The notes under the pieces were generated by a model. The model was given only the letters and a program-made list of their open reading frames with translations. It was not told where the DNA came from and made no database searches. Below are positions 29,301 through 34,706 of a stretch of 64,000 nucleotides of DNA, in pieces (the first letter of the stretch is position 1; each line of letters opens with the position of its first letter). The translations under genes were made by a program, and so were the position numbers. Source of the stretch: a virus; IMG/VR virus record IMGVR_UViG_3300017752_002639, positions 1 through 64,000 of that record; one strand, 5' to 3'.

Positions 29301-30024
29301 ATATAACTTTAACAATAATACAGTATTTCCATTAGGTGGACAGTTAGCAACAGTTAACGGCACAGGATTTAGACCTACTGTACAAGCACGTATGCAAAAC
29401 ACAGCAGGCGAAGTAATAGACTTAGCAACTACATATGTAAACGAAACGCAATTTACATTTACAACAGTTGGCATGCCAGTTGGTGCATATGACTTAGTAG
29501 TTTATAATGATGTAGAAACTGTACCGTTACTAAGACCTGCAACAAGTTATGTTGCACCTAAAGCACTTAGGTATGTACAAGTACTATTACCGTTTGCACC
29601 AACACCAAATCCAATTAGTGCAACAGTATGGAACGAAACTAATCAAACAGGTTGGTATAAAGCACCATATGCTAGTGGTGGAATACCAGATGAATACTGG
29701 GAAGCACAAGATATTGAAATATTTGCTAATGGATTACGTCTAAGAAAGAATCCTTTGAAAACATATGATGTTACTAAAGGACAATTTAGCCCAGCAGGCG
29801 ATGTTTGGTTAGAAGCACAATATGCTGTAAACAAAAATGTTGGAGCGTATGTACGCCTAACTGAGCCGCCAGAGCCTAATACTAAGCTAACTATAGTAAG
29901 ACGCCTTGGTAAAATATGGAACGAAGTAATAGATTCAACTACAGGGGCAACAAAACCGCTAGGATCATCAGAAACTGAGGTAGCAACGTTCTTGCGTGGA
30001 AAGAGTATTGATCTACCGCGATAA
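14332..30024 (+). CDS. Giant virion structural protein of 5230 residues
   Basis: One unbroken frame of 15.7 kb, about 0.58 MDa, directly after gene 6, where T4 has gene 7. The N-terminus (about residues 15-150, with YHLPKYFRTDKN and FTNFREYYWLPNGP) looks like large structural proteins of marine T4-like phages. Further on: FG-GAP-like propeller repeats near residues 2120, 2165, 2935, 3050 and 3106; five short aromatic modules resembling CBM5/12 chitin-binding folds near 1435, 1694, 2206, 2846 and 2986; two G-x-GY-x-S/A-P beta repeats near 3646 and 4009; at least six tandem modules of T7-tail-fibre type (DGST-x-F-x-L, V-x-VNG) from about 4105 to 4840; and a TIG-like domain near 5000-5070. It is probably a baseplate wedge or peripheral adhesin scaffold. 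No enzymatic motif was seen. The exact role is inference. Confidence 0.75.
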   Translation: MAQDKDQNEFPLPVGGNQKRTSSYHLPKYFRTDKNQKFLQSTLDQLIQPGVAEKINGFVGRKTAKAFVKDDNYVDDVTAERRDYQLEPVSVIKDDLDNVEFYADYRDYMNQIANFSGIVDDHSKNNKQEFYTWQPHIDWDKFTNFREYYWLPNGPQTVVIPGEDKEITSTYTVNLAEALGDYSYLFTPDGLTNNPVLKLYRGVKYVFEVNTPGLPLTFKTARTLEEEFLITDGISAQSVETGTIELVLGPDAPSEIFYVAENDINVGGVIKVANASEATTIDVDAELIGKKSYTSRDGWTLTNGLKVRFEGEVQPAKYQNSEWYVEGVGDKIQLVSDIDVEVSFPVGIDLVVPFDGEEGFDRLPFGTATGYPRDKDYITINRASPDGNFWSRYNRWYHKDVIELAASINSLDTQIDETQRANRPIIEFNSGLKLYNFGTKSKQVIDLIDDYTTDAFSTIEGSLGYNIDSEQLSEGMRVMFLADTDPLVNGKIFEVKFIKFKGSGTQGQISLVVTDDSEPSPNENVLVTKGTLYAGSLWYYDGTKWNRAQEKTSVNQPPLFDLFDVNGYSFSDLVQYPATTFRGTKIFGYKEGTGTADSVLGFPLTYRSINNVGDILFNFDYNSDNFEYQLNDETYSIESRSGYLRKFNANNQYSVVGRYEKADSLSKQEVILQYVNDGTRITYPINCYNQSAFITDLKTTIFVNDKIQIEGTDYTLVDSADKIKSVNFLYTIASDANIIIKTCTDTPKNENGYYEIAHNLERNPLNENVSGFTLGEVTEHVSTITENIPGYVGTFPGPGNLRDIANQSQYGRKFIKNSSPLNLSMFSLLDRESNIVNAMRYSRKEYSKFKRLFLETAETLGYEGPVKQHVDIIIKEITKDKTNNMPFYFSDMIAHGPSITTRITVEDVDAQFFALNTAFTLEKLNTSAVTVYLNENQLVHNKDYTFNSDGYLKITATKEFNDIIEINEYETTNGSYIPPTPTKLGLYPLYEPALYTDDTYSSSPTMIQGHDGSIIKAYDDFRDNLILELERRIFNNIKIKYDASILDINSYVTGNFRDNGFTRQQIYAPMITDFVQWLTLVDEDYTTHKYFNRLDSFSFNYKNMRGPNNTVLPGWWRGAYNYMYDTDRPHTHPWEMLGFSIQPTWWEEQYGPAPYTAENKLLWEDIEKGIIREPNKPFIINKKYARAGLYNYLPVDIDGNLLSPSNANLPINYDSTGIDDSFVFGDNGPVESAWRRSSDYPFAILTSWMINNSPALLSAGFDRSRQVRNTLGQLIYTESGDHLTLDKIVFPNTPNDSKQVLTSGLVNYVADYMASNITASFKQYGTRIQSIKNMLGFKLGGFTDKSKFKLILDSRTPLNKGNVFIPEENYNIILNTSSAIKLVNYSGVIIEKQTGGFIVRGYSEETPAFKYHRALPTAKDVYVNVGGVSEPYTEWQAQQTYIEGKNVQFQNVFYKVIKTHTASANFDAEKFAKIPQIPISGGSDAYFRDQFDTRNVELMPYGTELKTIQEVVDFLLGYQSFLKLEGFNFEYYDGDESVISDWKNSCREFMFWSTQNWAEGAIISLSPVADEINFSTEYSVVDNIFDNFFGYSLLKSDGTKLTDNFTRISRTDPNKLQVQPRNTSDGVYAIRLPIVQKEHIILIDNLSVFGDVIYQPSTGYRQERIKVLGYKTSDWDGSLNIPGFIYNEAKVKQWAQWTDYDIGALIKYKEFYYSSNAQIAGSETFDDSHWTRLSSKPESSMTTNFEYKTNQFTDFYSLDTDNFDVDQQQLAQHLIGYQKRQYLENIINDEVSQYKFYQGMIQDKGTRNSLDKLFDVLSSADKESLDFYEEWAIKQGQYGASEGFDELEIELDELKYRAEPQPIHLSNDDTANTDLVYRIKDFEIFKKPNNYTTNVLPTVDKVPNFTKTPGFVHLDDVSLSVGKYNDILDQQFTSIPKDSYVWVSTQKQSWNVLQHKSTQWKALSVKGNATAISTGTDEANQSTVTLSNAPTDIKAGDIIGLYDLIVTDKTTDDSTFPIATQTTEPVEGFYKVLAVALNQVVIETKEVIEDIISCNGIITKFIPVRVADFQSANVLSQNGVDKGTRIWIDEDENGDWIVLENTQPFNLLQKIPAEDTGVNNNFGQSLAIDGRNVTMALASPTADGNGKIFTYTRGGQNQNFQFTQLIEPADNISSGGMSFGEGVAISADGKYIVAGSPDAGQVKSKFKGNYSTTADYENTEVVKYGDSLWEAVVDIDGAKSEQPFGSFGSIIEVIQDNNITSGEIVFNSLLAGNYPFTDVPDETTGHILVRAPKDAYVATGPGDTVFMDWYLTTSANQDAPTTPRQPFNGTFATITEEFLERGLPIVKKVDAVLYINSVSTIPGDTLQVDTVGASGYVSYTYSEGGRATVYVTGSVGTWPVSGSLFLETGEFVGEFQRVAPVEESVDTSNDLGGYWWFDTDDQYTVAPTNSDEGRALAIYNVIPAGKADSGGTGGNVIDNKNDDIFAGETSQHSYIRTLSYVGTPGAYGQLDPFESDLFVMRAPKTLTDSVTVGDTIGVEVYRLPAYADGSFVDISTIGLSHLQTNKDHELVALWDGYIDFELEEGDNFNRFEPKVGQFVRDRVTGATAKVEFYQRNSIYATIFVSNVVGTWQLGSKYGEASDIEMLGNPNDPDLTYRVTRTLGDIKATALGNDTYNIGKLCVFRLGGVVSPVPDTVERGDFDFHAASDIIDAEYIIYKDTQILGLPTNPNIPDQINFDWKERFSLPVDANGVANDYDNFGFFTVYARESISTFTPVGSFIFPETINGLGIGSKIKMAKRNDLYKTFIGCRGNGTTANPGKIFFVNKGTDEEGIEYNWELAKDKRFKGEFAPERNYYVNDIVFLDGEFYTAKTNVQGNPTTPDDPEAQFNILDWNLSTNDNIRSVDFLGYVPNDTQYVPGNDSSLQLSTTDLIEFGQEFDVTDNGEVLAVVAKYANEPSRVIVYRNQNDNYQKSQEIVDPRYGDTEYKGNWAINTAYAVNDIVLWGESDVDVYNPSVTEVLREYICVTAHTSGTEIGSDVNKWIEFDRTEFAKTVSISQDGKLIAIGAPNGDTTIAESGKIYIYKQVNSTFELSQTLVSANPIRGEYFGGELDFDGNTLFASAFNSASDDVTNFDGFKNRLYPGSTTPGKQYLLDTDSEIVSPTTFDNKFTTFQNKIASNGVVYVYEKINDTLVFGQTLDYNVADAKFFGRNITAQNNHIYMSLPKFNNADGKQGLVLDFNKDISNKVWKEHRTPSLPVDVSKIKRVMLYDKEKNVIVTNLDYIAVSQGKIAGTADEEIRYKTFFDPATYNTGINTDIRINELTNWGEKQVGQVWWDLTDAKFYDTTQGSIIYKTNNNNKIAPGGSIDVYEWVESTVTPEQWDKISSQPEGERNGITGTSKYGNNGYVEKRIYDKIAQKFDKLYYFWVKGKTNAPNVENRSMSIQTITSLIEDPNGSGYKFVSFYDNGEMSIHNCKNLVNNKDVVLSIQYWTFSEPGSNIHNQYQILTEGLGTSVPYAEIENKWIDSLVGYDKQSRPVPDTNLSPRERYGILNKPRQGWFINRTEALKQLVERVNNVFIDNLIEEEKNLVKLQDTDPAPSQTLGLFDVTVDTEIDLQFIGVARATTAQITPVVENGKIVRLEINNPGRGYRVAPSYTIEGSGSGAEFEFTLDNLGKITTATVIEQGNNYGSNTFITVRPFAALVTADSAINGKWALFNRNATTSNWIRINSQAYDVTKFWNYVDWYATGYNAFTEIDYVITQSYELESLDDKFGDVVKILNIGGAGWLLLEKINDLDTTDYTVNYKTIGKQNGTIQLSQNLYNLQNSRVGFDTQTFDTQFFDSQPVEEIRIIMQALKQDILTDDLQDEYNKLFFAGLRYVFAEQGYVDWAFKTSFVKAKHNVGNLTQRVTFKNDSLESYEDYIQEVKPYTTTIREYLSTYDNVERSSSVITDFDSPPSYDNTSTTIETNNIRLINGLLTGDSGDRFANYPERYWLENASYEIIDIEISDAGEGYVSAPKIEIEGNAKAEASLGPGGKISSVKVLNSGSNYLTSPTITINGAKNDNGRDARLSAVLGKSKVRTMHTKIKFDRVSGTFFITQLNELETFSATGSKTEFTLKWPMDMRTNTVEVTVDGELVLNSEYSYQNVYDADTKLNYGKISFVNPPANTLTVQVTYKKAIDLLDAQDRVNLFYNPTSGQIGNDISQLMTGVDYGGVEVKSFEFGSPPGWDTGDWYNGAWDIYDDLFEEELFQTDGSTLVFTLSKPLENGVKYNVYINGIRVDDEEYDGTSSVNNKNAFMETLVGDGIVDTLTIENENGYRNFLETQTDGQDNPPAQIIKIIKSTSDGARLIDSESYDTDISGGDLAYTTAKGIKAEEINIDGDGFVTETTSSGPEETIPGQVLDTLDITVFERPVGGSSLIQTTSYTGDGVTTTFNLRQRPYSFESVILKVNGAVPATNTYKIDYKNSEIIFYVAPAVDDKLDIISMGVSGNNILDYDEFTTDGSTQEFLTNVDYSDNVHAYVTVNGEELPFQLLESDESYAIANRCVIRFVQAPIADKLIQFAIFDNSIESFSKVSLEEITADGSSIAYQLNKVPLQQDPIAYHTIIMIDNKVLNAGYSEQFIVEESQQEFKLKVWQVPIASVSGNEIEVFLNGRKLQFLQEWTYEGAGSFNPAVNADAQPGSTVILNRGVAVAGDELKVHIITSGEYQFGYYDSSDEWVDTAGGDSTPAVVYFDEAPAENSTIRVYQFTNHDSQGIDRQNYDIVQRTAMTVGSEGYNEYRLLTNGLFNLRSEAVSTDYVWISLNGRWLVPTADYVLLENKKTIKLITTVYKDDVVDVIHFSNPPVSIKYGWRQFKDILNKNVYKRLDKDGFYQLAEDLNWYDRTITVIDKDNGNLPTPTKSKPGIVFIGKERIEYLRKEGNVLKQLRRGTAGTSIAQIHSSGTELVNQSLETSMPYKDTEEVVINFSGNYVDMSTKYDNDGGITVDGIAYNFNNNTVFPLGGQLATVNGTGFRPTVQARMQNTAGEVIDLATTYVNETQFTFTTVGMPVGAYDLVVYNDVETVPLLRPATSYVAPKALRYVQVLLPFAPTPNPISATVWNETNQTGWYKAPYASGGIPDEYWEAQDIEIFANGLRLRKNPLKTYDVTKGQFSPAGDVWLEAQYAVNKNVGAYVRLTEPPEPNTKLTIVRRLGKIWNEVIDSTTGATKPLGSSETEVATFLRGKSIDLPR

Positions 30025-30027
30025 ATA
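30020..30027 (+). promoter_or_regulatory. Late-type promoter box GATAAATA
   Basis: The box overlaps the stop codon of the giant gene. The predicted transcript start is near 30033, then an AGGAA ribosome site and the ATG at 30046. It fits the late-box family of the window and gives the tail-fibre group its own promoter. Confidence 0.6.
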
Positions 30028-30045
30028 CATTGACAGGAAATAAAA

Positions 30046-30660
30046 ATGACTGATACATTTAAAGACATACAAGGAACATTCTTAGAAGGGCACATTAAAA
30101 TTAGTGACCCAACTACTGGTGAAATCCTTATTAACAAGCGAAATGCTATACATTATGAAAATATGAGTATAGCACTTGCAGAAAGTTTGAGTAACGCAGG
30201 TAACGGCTGGGTACACGAAATGAACTTCGGAAACGGAGGAACTAGTGTTGATCCTACTGGCATTATTACATATCTAACACCAAACTCAACAGGTACAAAT
30301 GCAAGTTTGTACAACAAAACATTTACAAAAGTTGTTGATGATAGAAGTGTTAATAATATAGACCCTGCAAGAAATAAGATTGAAACAAGACATATCAGTG
30401 GTACAAACTATACCGATATCTTAGTAACCTGTCTACTAGATTACGGTGAGCCAAACGGTCAAGAAGCGTTTGACACGTCAACTGGTACAGATAGTCTTTA
30501 TGTATTTGATGAACTAGGTCTTAGATCATACAGCCCCGATGGAGAAGGAAGATTGCTAACACATGTTATTTTCCACCCAATTCAAAAGTCGTTAAACAGA
30601 TTAATTCAAATAGATTATACTGTAAGGGTACAAAGTTTAACAGGGTTTAACGAGGGGTAA
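30046..30660 (+). CDS. Virion structural protein, baseplate or fibre connector
   Basis: A 204-residue protein with a beta-rich composition and conserved-looking segments such as HEMNFGNGGT, TYLTPNSTG and DELGLRSYS. I associate this pattern with structural proteins next to the tail fibres of marine T4-like phages, sometimes named gp8-like, but I cannot confirm that name. It sits between the giant structural gene and three tail-fibre genes and has its own late box. No signal peptide, membrane segment or catalytic motif is visible. A structural role is likely from position; the exact part is unknown. Confidence 0.55.
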   Translation: MTDTFKDIQGTFLEGHIKISDPTTGEILINKRNAIHYENMSIALAESLSNAGNGWVHEMNFGNGGTSVDPTGIITYLTPNSTGTNASLYNKTFTKVVDDRSVNNIDPARNKIETRHISGTNYTDILVTCLLDYGEPNGQEAFDTSTGTDSLYVFDELGLRSYSPDGEGRLLTHVIFHPIQKSLNRLIQIDYTVRVQSLTGFNEG

Positions 30661-30663
30661 TAA

Positions 30664-32757
30664 ATGTCATATACGATTACTTACACAGACCAAGCAAACA
30701 ACGGAACAATTACTGTTGAAGATGGTACAATTAACCGTACTACATCGCTAGGACTGCCAGGACGTAACACTACAGCATACGGTGCAACTATTGCAGAAAA
30801 CTTTTTACATTTATTAGAAAACTTTTCATCAACAACAGCACCAGATAATCCTTCAGAAGGACAAACATGGTATGATAATACAAATGGTTCTGAAAGTTTA
30901 AAAGTATATAACGGTACTAACTGGGTTCCAGCAAGTGGAATTACAAAATCAATTTCAACACCAGCACTAGCACAAACAGGTGACCTATGGGTTGACACAG
31001 ATAACCAGCAACTATACTTGTTTACAGGTGGTGGTTGGATCTTAGTAGGACCTAGCTTTTCAGAAGGCTTGTCCACAGGTGCAAGAGCAGATCAAATTAT
31101 TGGACAAGACAATAAACTATACACAGTTCTAAGAATAGAAGTAGCAGGTTCAACAGTTGGTATTGTAAATGGTTCCGATAGTAGTTTTATTCCAAAAACA
31201 ACTATTGCAGGCTTTGCTCAAATTAATCCTGGATTTAACTTAATTAATAGAGATACAGACTCCGATGGTCTAAGTAACTTTAAATTCTTTGGTACTGCTG
31301 AAAAAGCAGAAAGTTTAATTGTTAATAATGAAGTTATTGCGGCTGCCGATTTCCTTAGAGGCGACACTACAAGTACTACACTATTTCCGTTAAATGTTCA
31401 AAATAACCAAGGTATCAACTACGGTATTAACGGCGAGCTAACAGTAGGAGTTGAAGGCAATGCAGGTATTCTTCAACATAACGTTGGCGGTTCAAATATT
31501 GACTTGCGTGTACGTAATGAAAATACTACAAGAACTGTTATACGTGTTGACTCAAACTTACGTGTTGGTATTAACACAGAAGCACCAGATGAAGCATTAG
31601 ATGTTGTAGGTAATATACAGTCGAGTGGTAAAGTTATTGTTAACGATACTACAACTAGTTCTACTATTAACAACGGTGCATTACAAGTACGTGGTGGCGC
31701 AGGTATTAGACAAACATTAAATGTTGGCGGAGCAACTAAATTACTAGACTTGCTAACAACAACTAATGTTGTACCAGACGATAATAACATTAGAGATATT
31801 GGTTCTGCTACAGTTAAATATAAAAATGTGTATGCTACAACATTTACTGGTAACGTAGTAGGTAATGTTAGTGGTACAATTACAGGACGTAGTACAGAGT
31901 CAGATAAACTTACAGATAAGACTACGTTTATTATGGAAGGCGATGTTGCTACTATTGTTCCTGTAGAATTTGATGGCTCATTCCAAGATCCAAGTTTTAA
32001 TAACGGTGAAGATGCAAATGGCGATCCGTTACCAGCAGGTGAACAACCACTACAGAAAAAATTCCGTACAGAAATTTCAAACTCGTTTATTGGTAGCAAA
32101 ACTGCAATAACTGAAGTATTAGGCAGTGATGAATTACTAGTTAACCAAGTGTCAGGAGCGGCACCAGGGTTGAAACGAGTAACTAAACAAAACTTATTAA
32201 AAACAATTCCAATTAATCCGCCAGGCGTAATGATGCCATATGGTGGAGATAGTGCGCCAGCAGGTTGGCTACTATGTAATGGTCAAGAAGTAGAACGTGA
32301 AGACTATCAATTATTATTTGATGCAATTAAATTTAAATTTGGTGCTGAGTCTCAAGTAACAGCAGGATACTTTAAAGTCCCTGACATGAGAGGGCGTATA
32401 CCACTTGGTGCTGATAACATTGGCGGAACAAGTGCAAACATTGTTACAGCAGGCGCCGCAGATATTATTGGTGCGTTATCGGGTACAGAAACAAAAATTA
32501 TTGATATTACTAATGTACCAGAACACTTACACAGTTTAAAAGATGCTGATAACAACCAATTTTATGCAGTACAAGATAGAATTGATCCAACTACTGATAC
32601 TAATGCTACAATAGTAGATGCTCCAACTGCAACTGGACAAGGGCAACAGTTACAAAACAGTGGTGGTATTATTAGTCAAAACGATGTAGGGCAACCTTTA
32701 GATATTATGCCTCCTACAGTAACTATGAACTATATCATCTATACCGGAAGAGAATAA
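30664..32757 (+). CDS. Tail fibre protein with tail-collar domain
   Basis: A 697-residue fibre protein. The first 130 residues form an N-terminal module shared with the next two genes (IEDGTINxTTSL-like strand, GRNTTAYG, ENFLHLLENF, GQTWYDN). This is probably the attachment end to the baseplate. The middle is a repetitive beta shaft. A phage tail-collar domain lies at about residues 518-580 (GVMMPYGG, APAGWLLCNG, VPDMRGRIPLG), as in T4 gp12 and collar-type fibres, where it binds receptor or helps trimerise. The GAGGGG-like site before the ATG is a fair ribosome-binding site. A receptor-binding role is likely. Confidence 0.82.
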   Translation: MSYTITYTDQANNGTITVEDGTINRTTSLGLPGRNTTAYGATIAENFLHLLENFSSTTAPDNPSEGQTWYDNTNGSESLKVYNGTNWVPASGITKSISTPALAQTGDLWVDTDNQQLYLFTGGGWILVGPSFSEGLSTGARADQIIGQDNKLYTVLRIEVAGSTVGIVNGSDSSFIPKTTIAGFAQINPGFNLINRDTDSDGLSNFKFFGTAEKAESLIVNNEVIAAADFLRGDTTSTTLFPLNVQNNQGINYGINGELTVGVEGNAGILQHNVGGSNIDLRVRNENTTRTVIRVDSNLRVGINTEAPDEALDVVGNIQSSGKVIVNDTTTSSTINNGALQVRGGAGIRQTLNVGGATKLLDLLTTTNVVPDDNNIRDIGSATVKYKNVYATTFTGNVVGNVSGTITGRSTESDKLTDKTTFIMEGDVATIVPVEFDGSFQDPSFNNGEDANGDPLPAGEQPLQKKFRTEISNSFIGSKTAITEVLGSDELLVNQVSGAAPGLKRVTKQNLLKTIPINPPGVMMPYGGDSAPAGWLLCNGQEVEREDYQLLFDAIKFKFGAESQVTAGYFKVPDMRGRIPLGADNIGGTSANIVTAGAADIIGALSGTETKIIDITNVPEHLHSLKDADNNQFYAVQDRIDPTTDTNATIVDAPTATGQGQQLQNSGGIISQNDVGQPLDIMPPTVTMNYIIYTGRE

Positions 32758-32761
32758 TTAA

Positions 32762-34666
32762 ATGAGCTATAAACTAAACAAAACAAACGGTGAATTACTT
32801 GTAGATCTTGTAGATGGTCAAATTGACAATACATCTACAGACATTACTTTAGTAGGACGTAACTATAAAGGGTTTGGTGAGTTTTTAAACGAAAACTTTA
32901 TTAAACTAATGGAAAACTTCGCAAAAACAAGTGCTCCAGGCGCACCGCTTGTAGGTCAACTTTGGTATGATACAGCTGAACAAAGATTAAAGGTATACAC
33001 AGGTACTACTTTTAGAAGTGCTAGTGGTGCTGTTATTTCACAGACACAACCTAATCTTGTAACAGGCGACCTATGGGTTGATAGTTTAGAAAACAAATTA
33101 TATTTCTTTGACGGTGAAGATATTGTACTAGTTGGTCCAAACTATAGTGCGGCACAAGGTAAAACAGGGTTTGAAGCGTTTACTATTGTTGACGAAAATG
33201 GACAAGACCAAACTGTATTATCAATGTATGTAAATGGTACTTTATCAGGACTTATTTCAAGAACACAGTTTAGACCAAAAATAAACATTACAGGGTTTCC
33301 AGTAGATCCAGATGATAACAGAAATCCAAAAAGACAGTTAATTAAAGAAGGTATCAATCCAGTAAGTGCAAACTTTTTCTTTAGAGGAACATCAGAAAGT
33401 ACAAGTTCACTTATTGATGTTAACACACTAGAACAGTTTACATCAGATAACTTTATGAAAACTGACCGCGATACGTCAACTAGTGGTAGTTTAAAAATTA
33501 AAAATGCAAGTGGATTATCAATTGGTGTTTCAGATACAGAGTATGCAGTTTTAAAAGTTGCAACAGGATTAATAACAGTATTAGAAACACAGCGTTCAGA
33601 TAGAGACTTTGCTATAAGAACAAAACGTGGTAACACTATAGACAATGCATTTTATGTTGATGCATCAGAAAAACGTGTAGGTATATTTAATGATACACCA
33701 TCAGTTGAACTTGATGTTACTGGCAGTGGTAGATATTCAGGCAACTTAGAGGTTGAAGGCAACTTACAAGTTAACGGCGAAACTACTTACTTGAATGTTT
33801 CAACTCTTAGAGTTGAAGATAAAAATATAGAACTTGGGCTATTAAACGACAGTACACAAGGTACTGATGCACAAGTAGATGGAGCAGGTATTATTATTGC
33901 TTCATCAGAAGGAAGTAAAGACTTTACTTGGGAAGTTGAAACAGGCAACTGGACATCAAACCAAAGTTTAGACATTACTGAAGGTAACAGTTTTAAAATT
34001 AACAATGTCAATAAACTAAGTGCAAACAGATTAGACGACAGTGTTATATATGCTGAAGGTCTTGTTAGAGTAGGTACGTTGCAAACATTAACAGTTGATA
34101 GCATTACTATTAATGATAGCACTATTAATTCAACAGCACCATTAGCAATTGGAAGTACGGGAAATATTACAGTTAACAATCAAAAAATTGTTGGTGTAGC
34201 ATCTCCAGTAGGTGCAGATCCGGCAGATACAGTTGCTACTAAAGGATATGTAGATACACAATTAGACTTAGAGCCAGTAGTAACAACTATTGACTGTACA
34301 GGCTTTTCAAATCCGTCCGCAGATTTTACAGTTGACGGTGGGCCATATACAGATGTTATAGGGGTTCTAAACTTTTTATATCCTGCTTCAGAGAAAGAAA
34401 CAGGAGCAGTAGCAAGACTTTATGCAGTATCATACTCAGGAACAGAAGTAACTGGTATTGATGTTGGCGCAGGCGCAAGTAAATCATACATATCAGTATA
34501 TGTAGATCCAGATGATAGCACAACGCCACAGCTAGAGTCGGTGCTACAGGATATTAACTTTGCACCAATTACTGGTGATGCAAGCCTAGTGCCAAATCGG
34601 GCAACTATGGAATTTGTAGTGAATGGGAACAGCTGGGTTTGGGTGCGTACGACACCAATTACCTAA
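32762..34666 (+). CDS. Tail fibre protein, second of three paralogues
   Basis: A 634-residue fibre. The N-terminal 130 residues are paralogous to the preceding and following genes (LVDGQIDNTSTDITLVGRN, ENFIKLMENF, GQLWYDT). The shaft includes a long strand-turn region, and near residue 491 the motif DTVATKGYVD, common in phage fibres before the tip. The last 130 residues have no domain I recognise and may be the receptor-binding tip. No collar domain is present, unlike the gene before. It starts four bases after the preceding stop, so it is probably on the same transcript. Confidence 0.78.
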   Translation: MSYKLNKTNGELLVDLVDGQIDNTSTDITLVGRNYKGFGEFLNENFIKLMENFAKTSAPGAPLVGQLWYDTAEQRLKVYTGTTFRSASGAVISQTQPNLVTGDLWVDSLENKLYFFDGEDIVLVGPNYSAAQGKTGFEAFTIVDENGQDQTVLSMYVNGTLSGLISRTQFRPKINITGFPVDPDDNRNPKRQLIKEGINPVSANFFFRGTSESTSSLIDVNTLEQFTSDNFMKTDRDTSTSGSLKIKNASGLSIGVSDTEYAVLKVATGLITVLETQRSDRDFAIRTKRGNTIDNAFYVDASEKRVGIFNDTPSVELDVTGSGRYSGNLEVEGNLQVNGETTYLNVSTLRVEDKNIELGLLNDSTQGTDAQVDGAGIIIASSEGSKDFTWEVETGNWTSNQSLDITEGNSFKINNVNKLSANRLDDSVIYAEGLVRVGTLQTLTVDSITINDSTINSTAPLAIGSTGNITVNNQKIVGVASPVGADPADTVATKGYVDTQLDLEPVVTTIDCTGFSNPSADFTVDGGPYTDVIGVLNFLYPASEKETGAVARLYAVSYSGTEVTGIDVGAGASKSYISVYVDPDDSTTPQLESVLQDINFAPITGDASLVPNRATMEFVVNGNSWVWVRTTPIT

Positions 34667-34671
34667 AAGCA

Positions 34672-34679
34672 GATAAATA
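34672..34679 (+). promoter_or_regulatory. Late-type promoter box GATAAATA
   Basis: The box lies six bases after the stop of the second fibre gene. The predicted start is near 34685, followed by AGGGG at about 34692 and the ATG at 34707. It is identical to the box at 30020-30027. Confidence 0.6.
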
Positions 34680-34706
34680 CAATTAGTCGTAACAGGGGTT
34701 CATTAA

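Noticed and set aside
31473-32099. Minus-strand open frame of 208 codons opposite the first fibre gene
   Set aside because: Low-complexity Ser/Val/Leu/Pro product that mirrors the fibre gene's codons, as do the other minus-strand frames in the late block. No motif and no ribosome-binding site.
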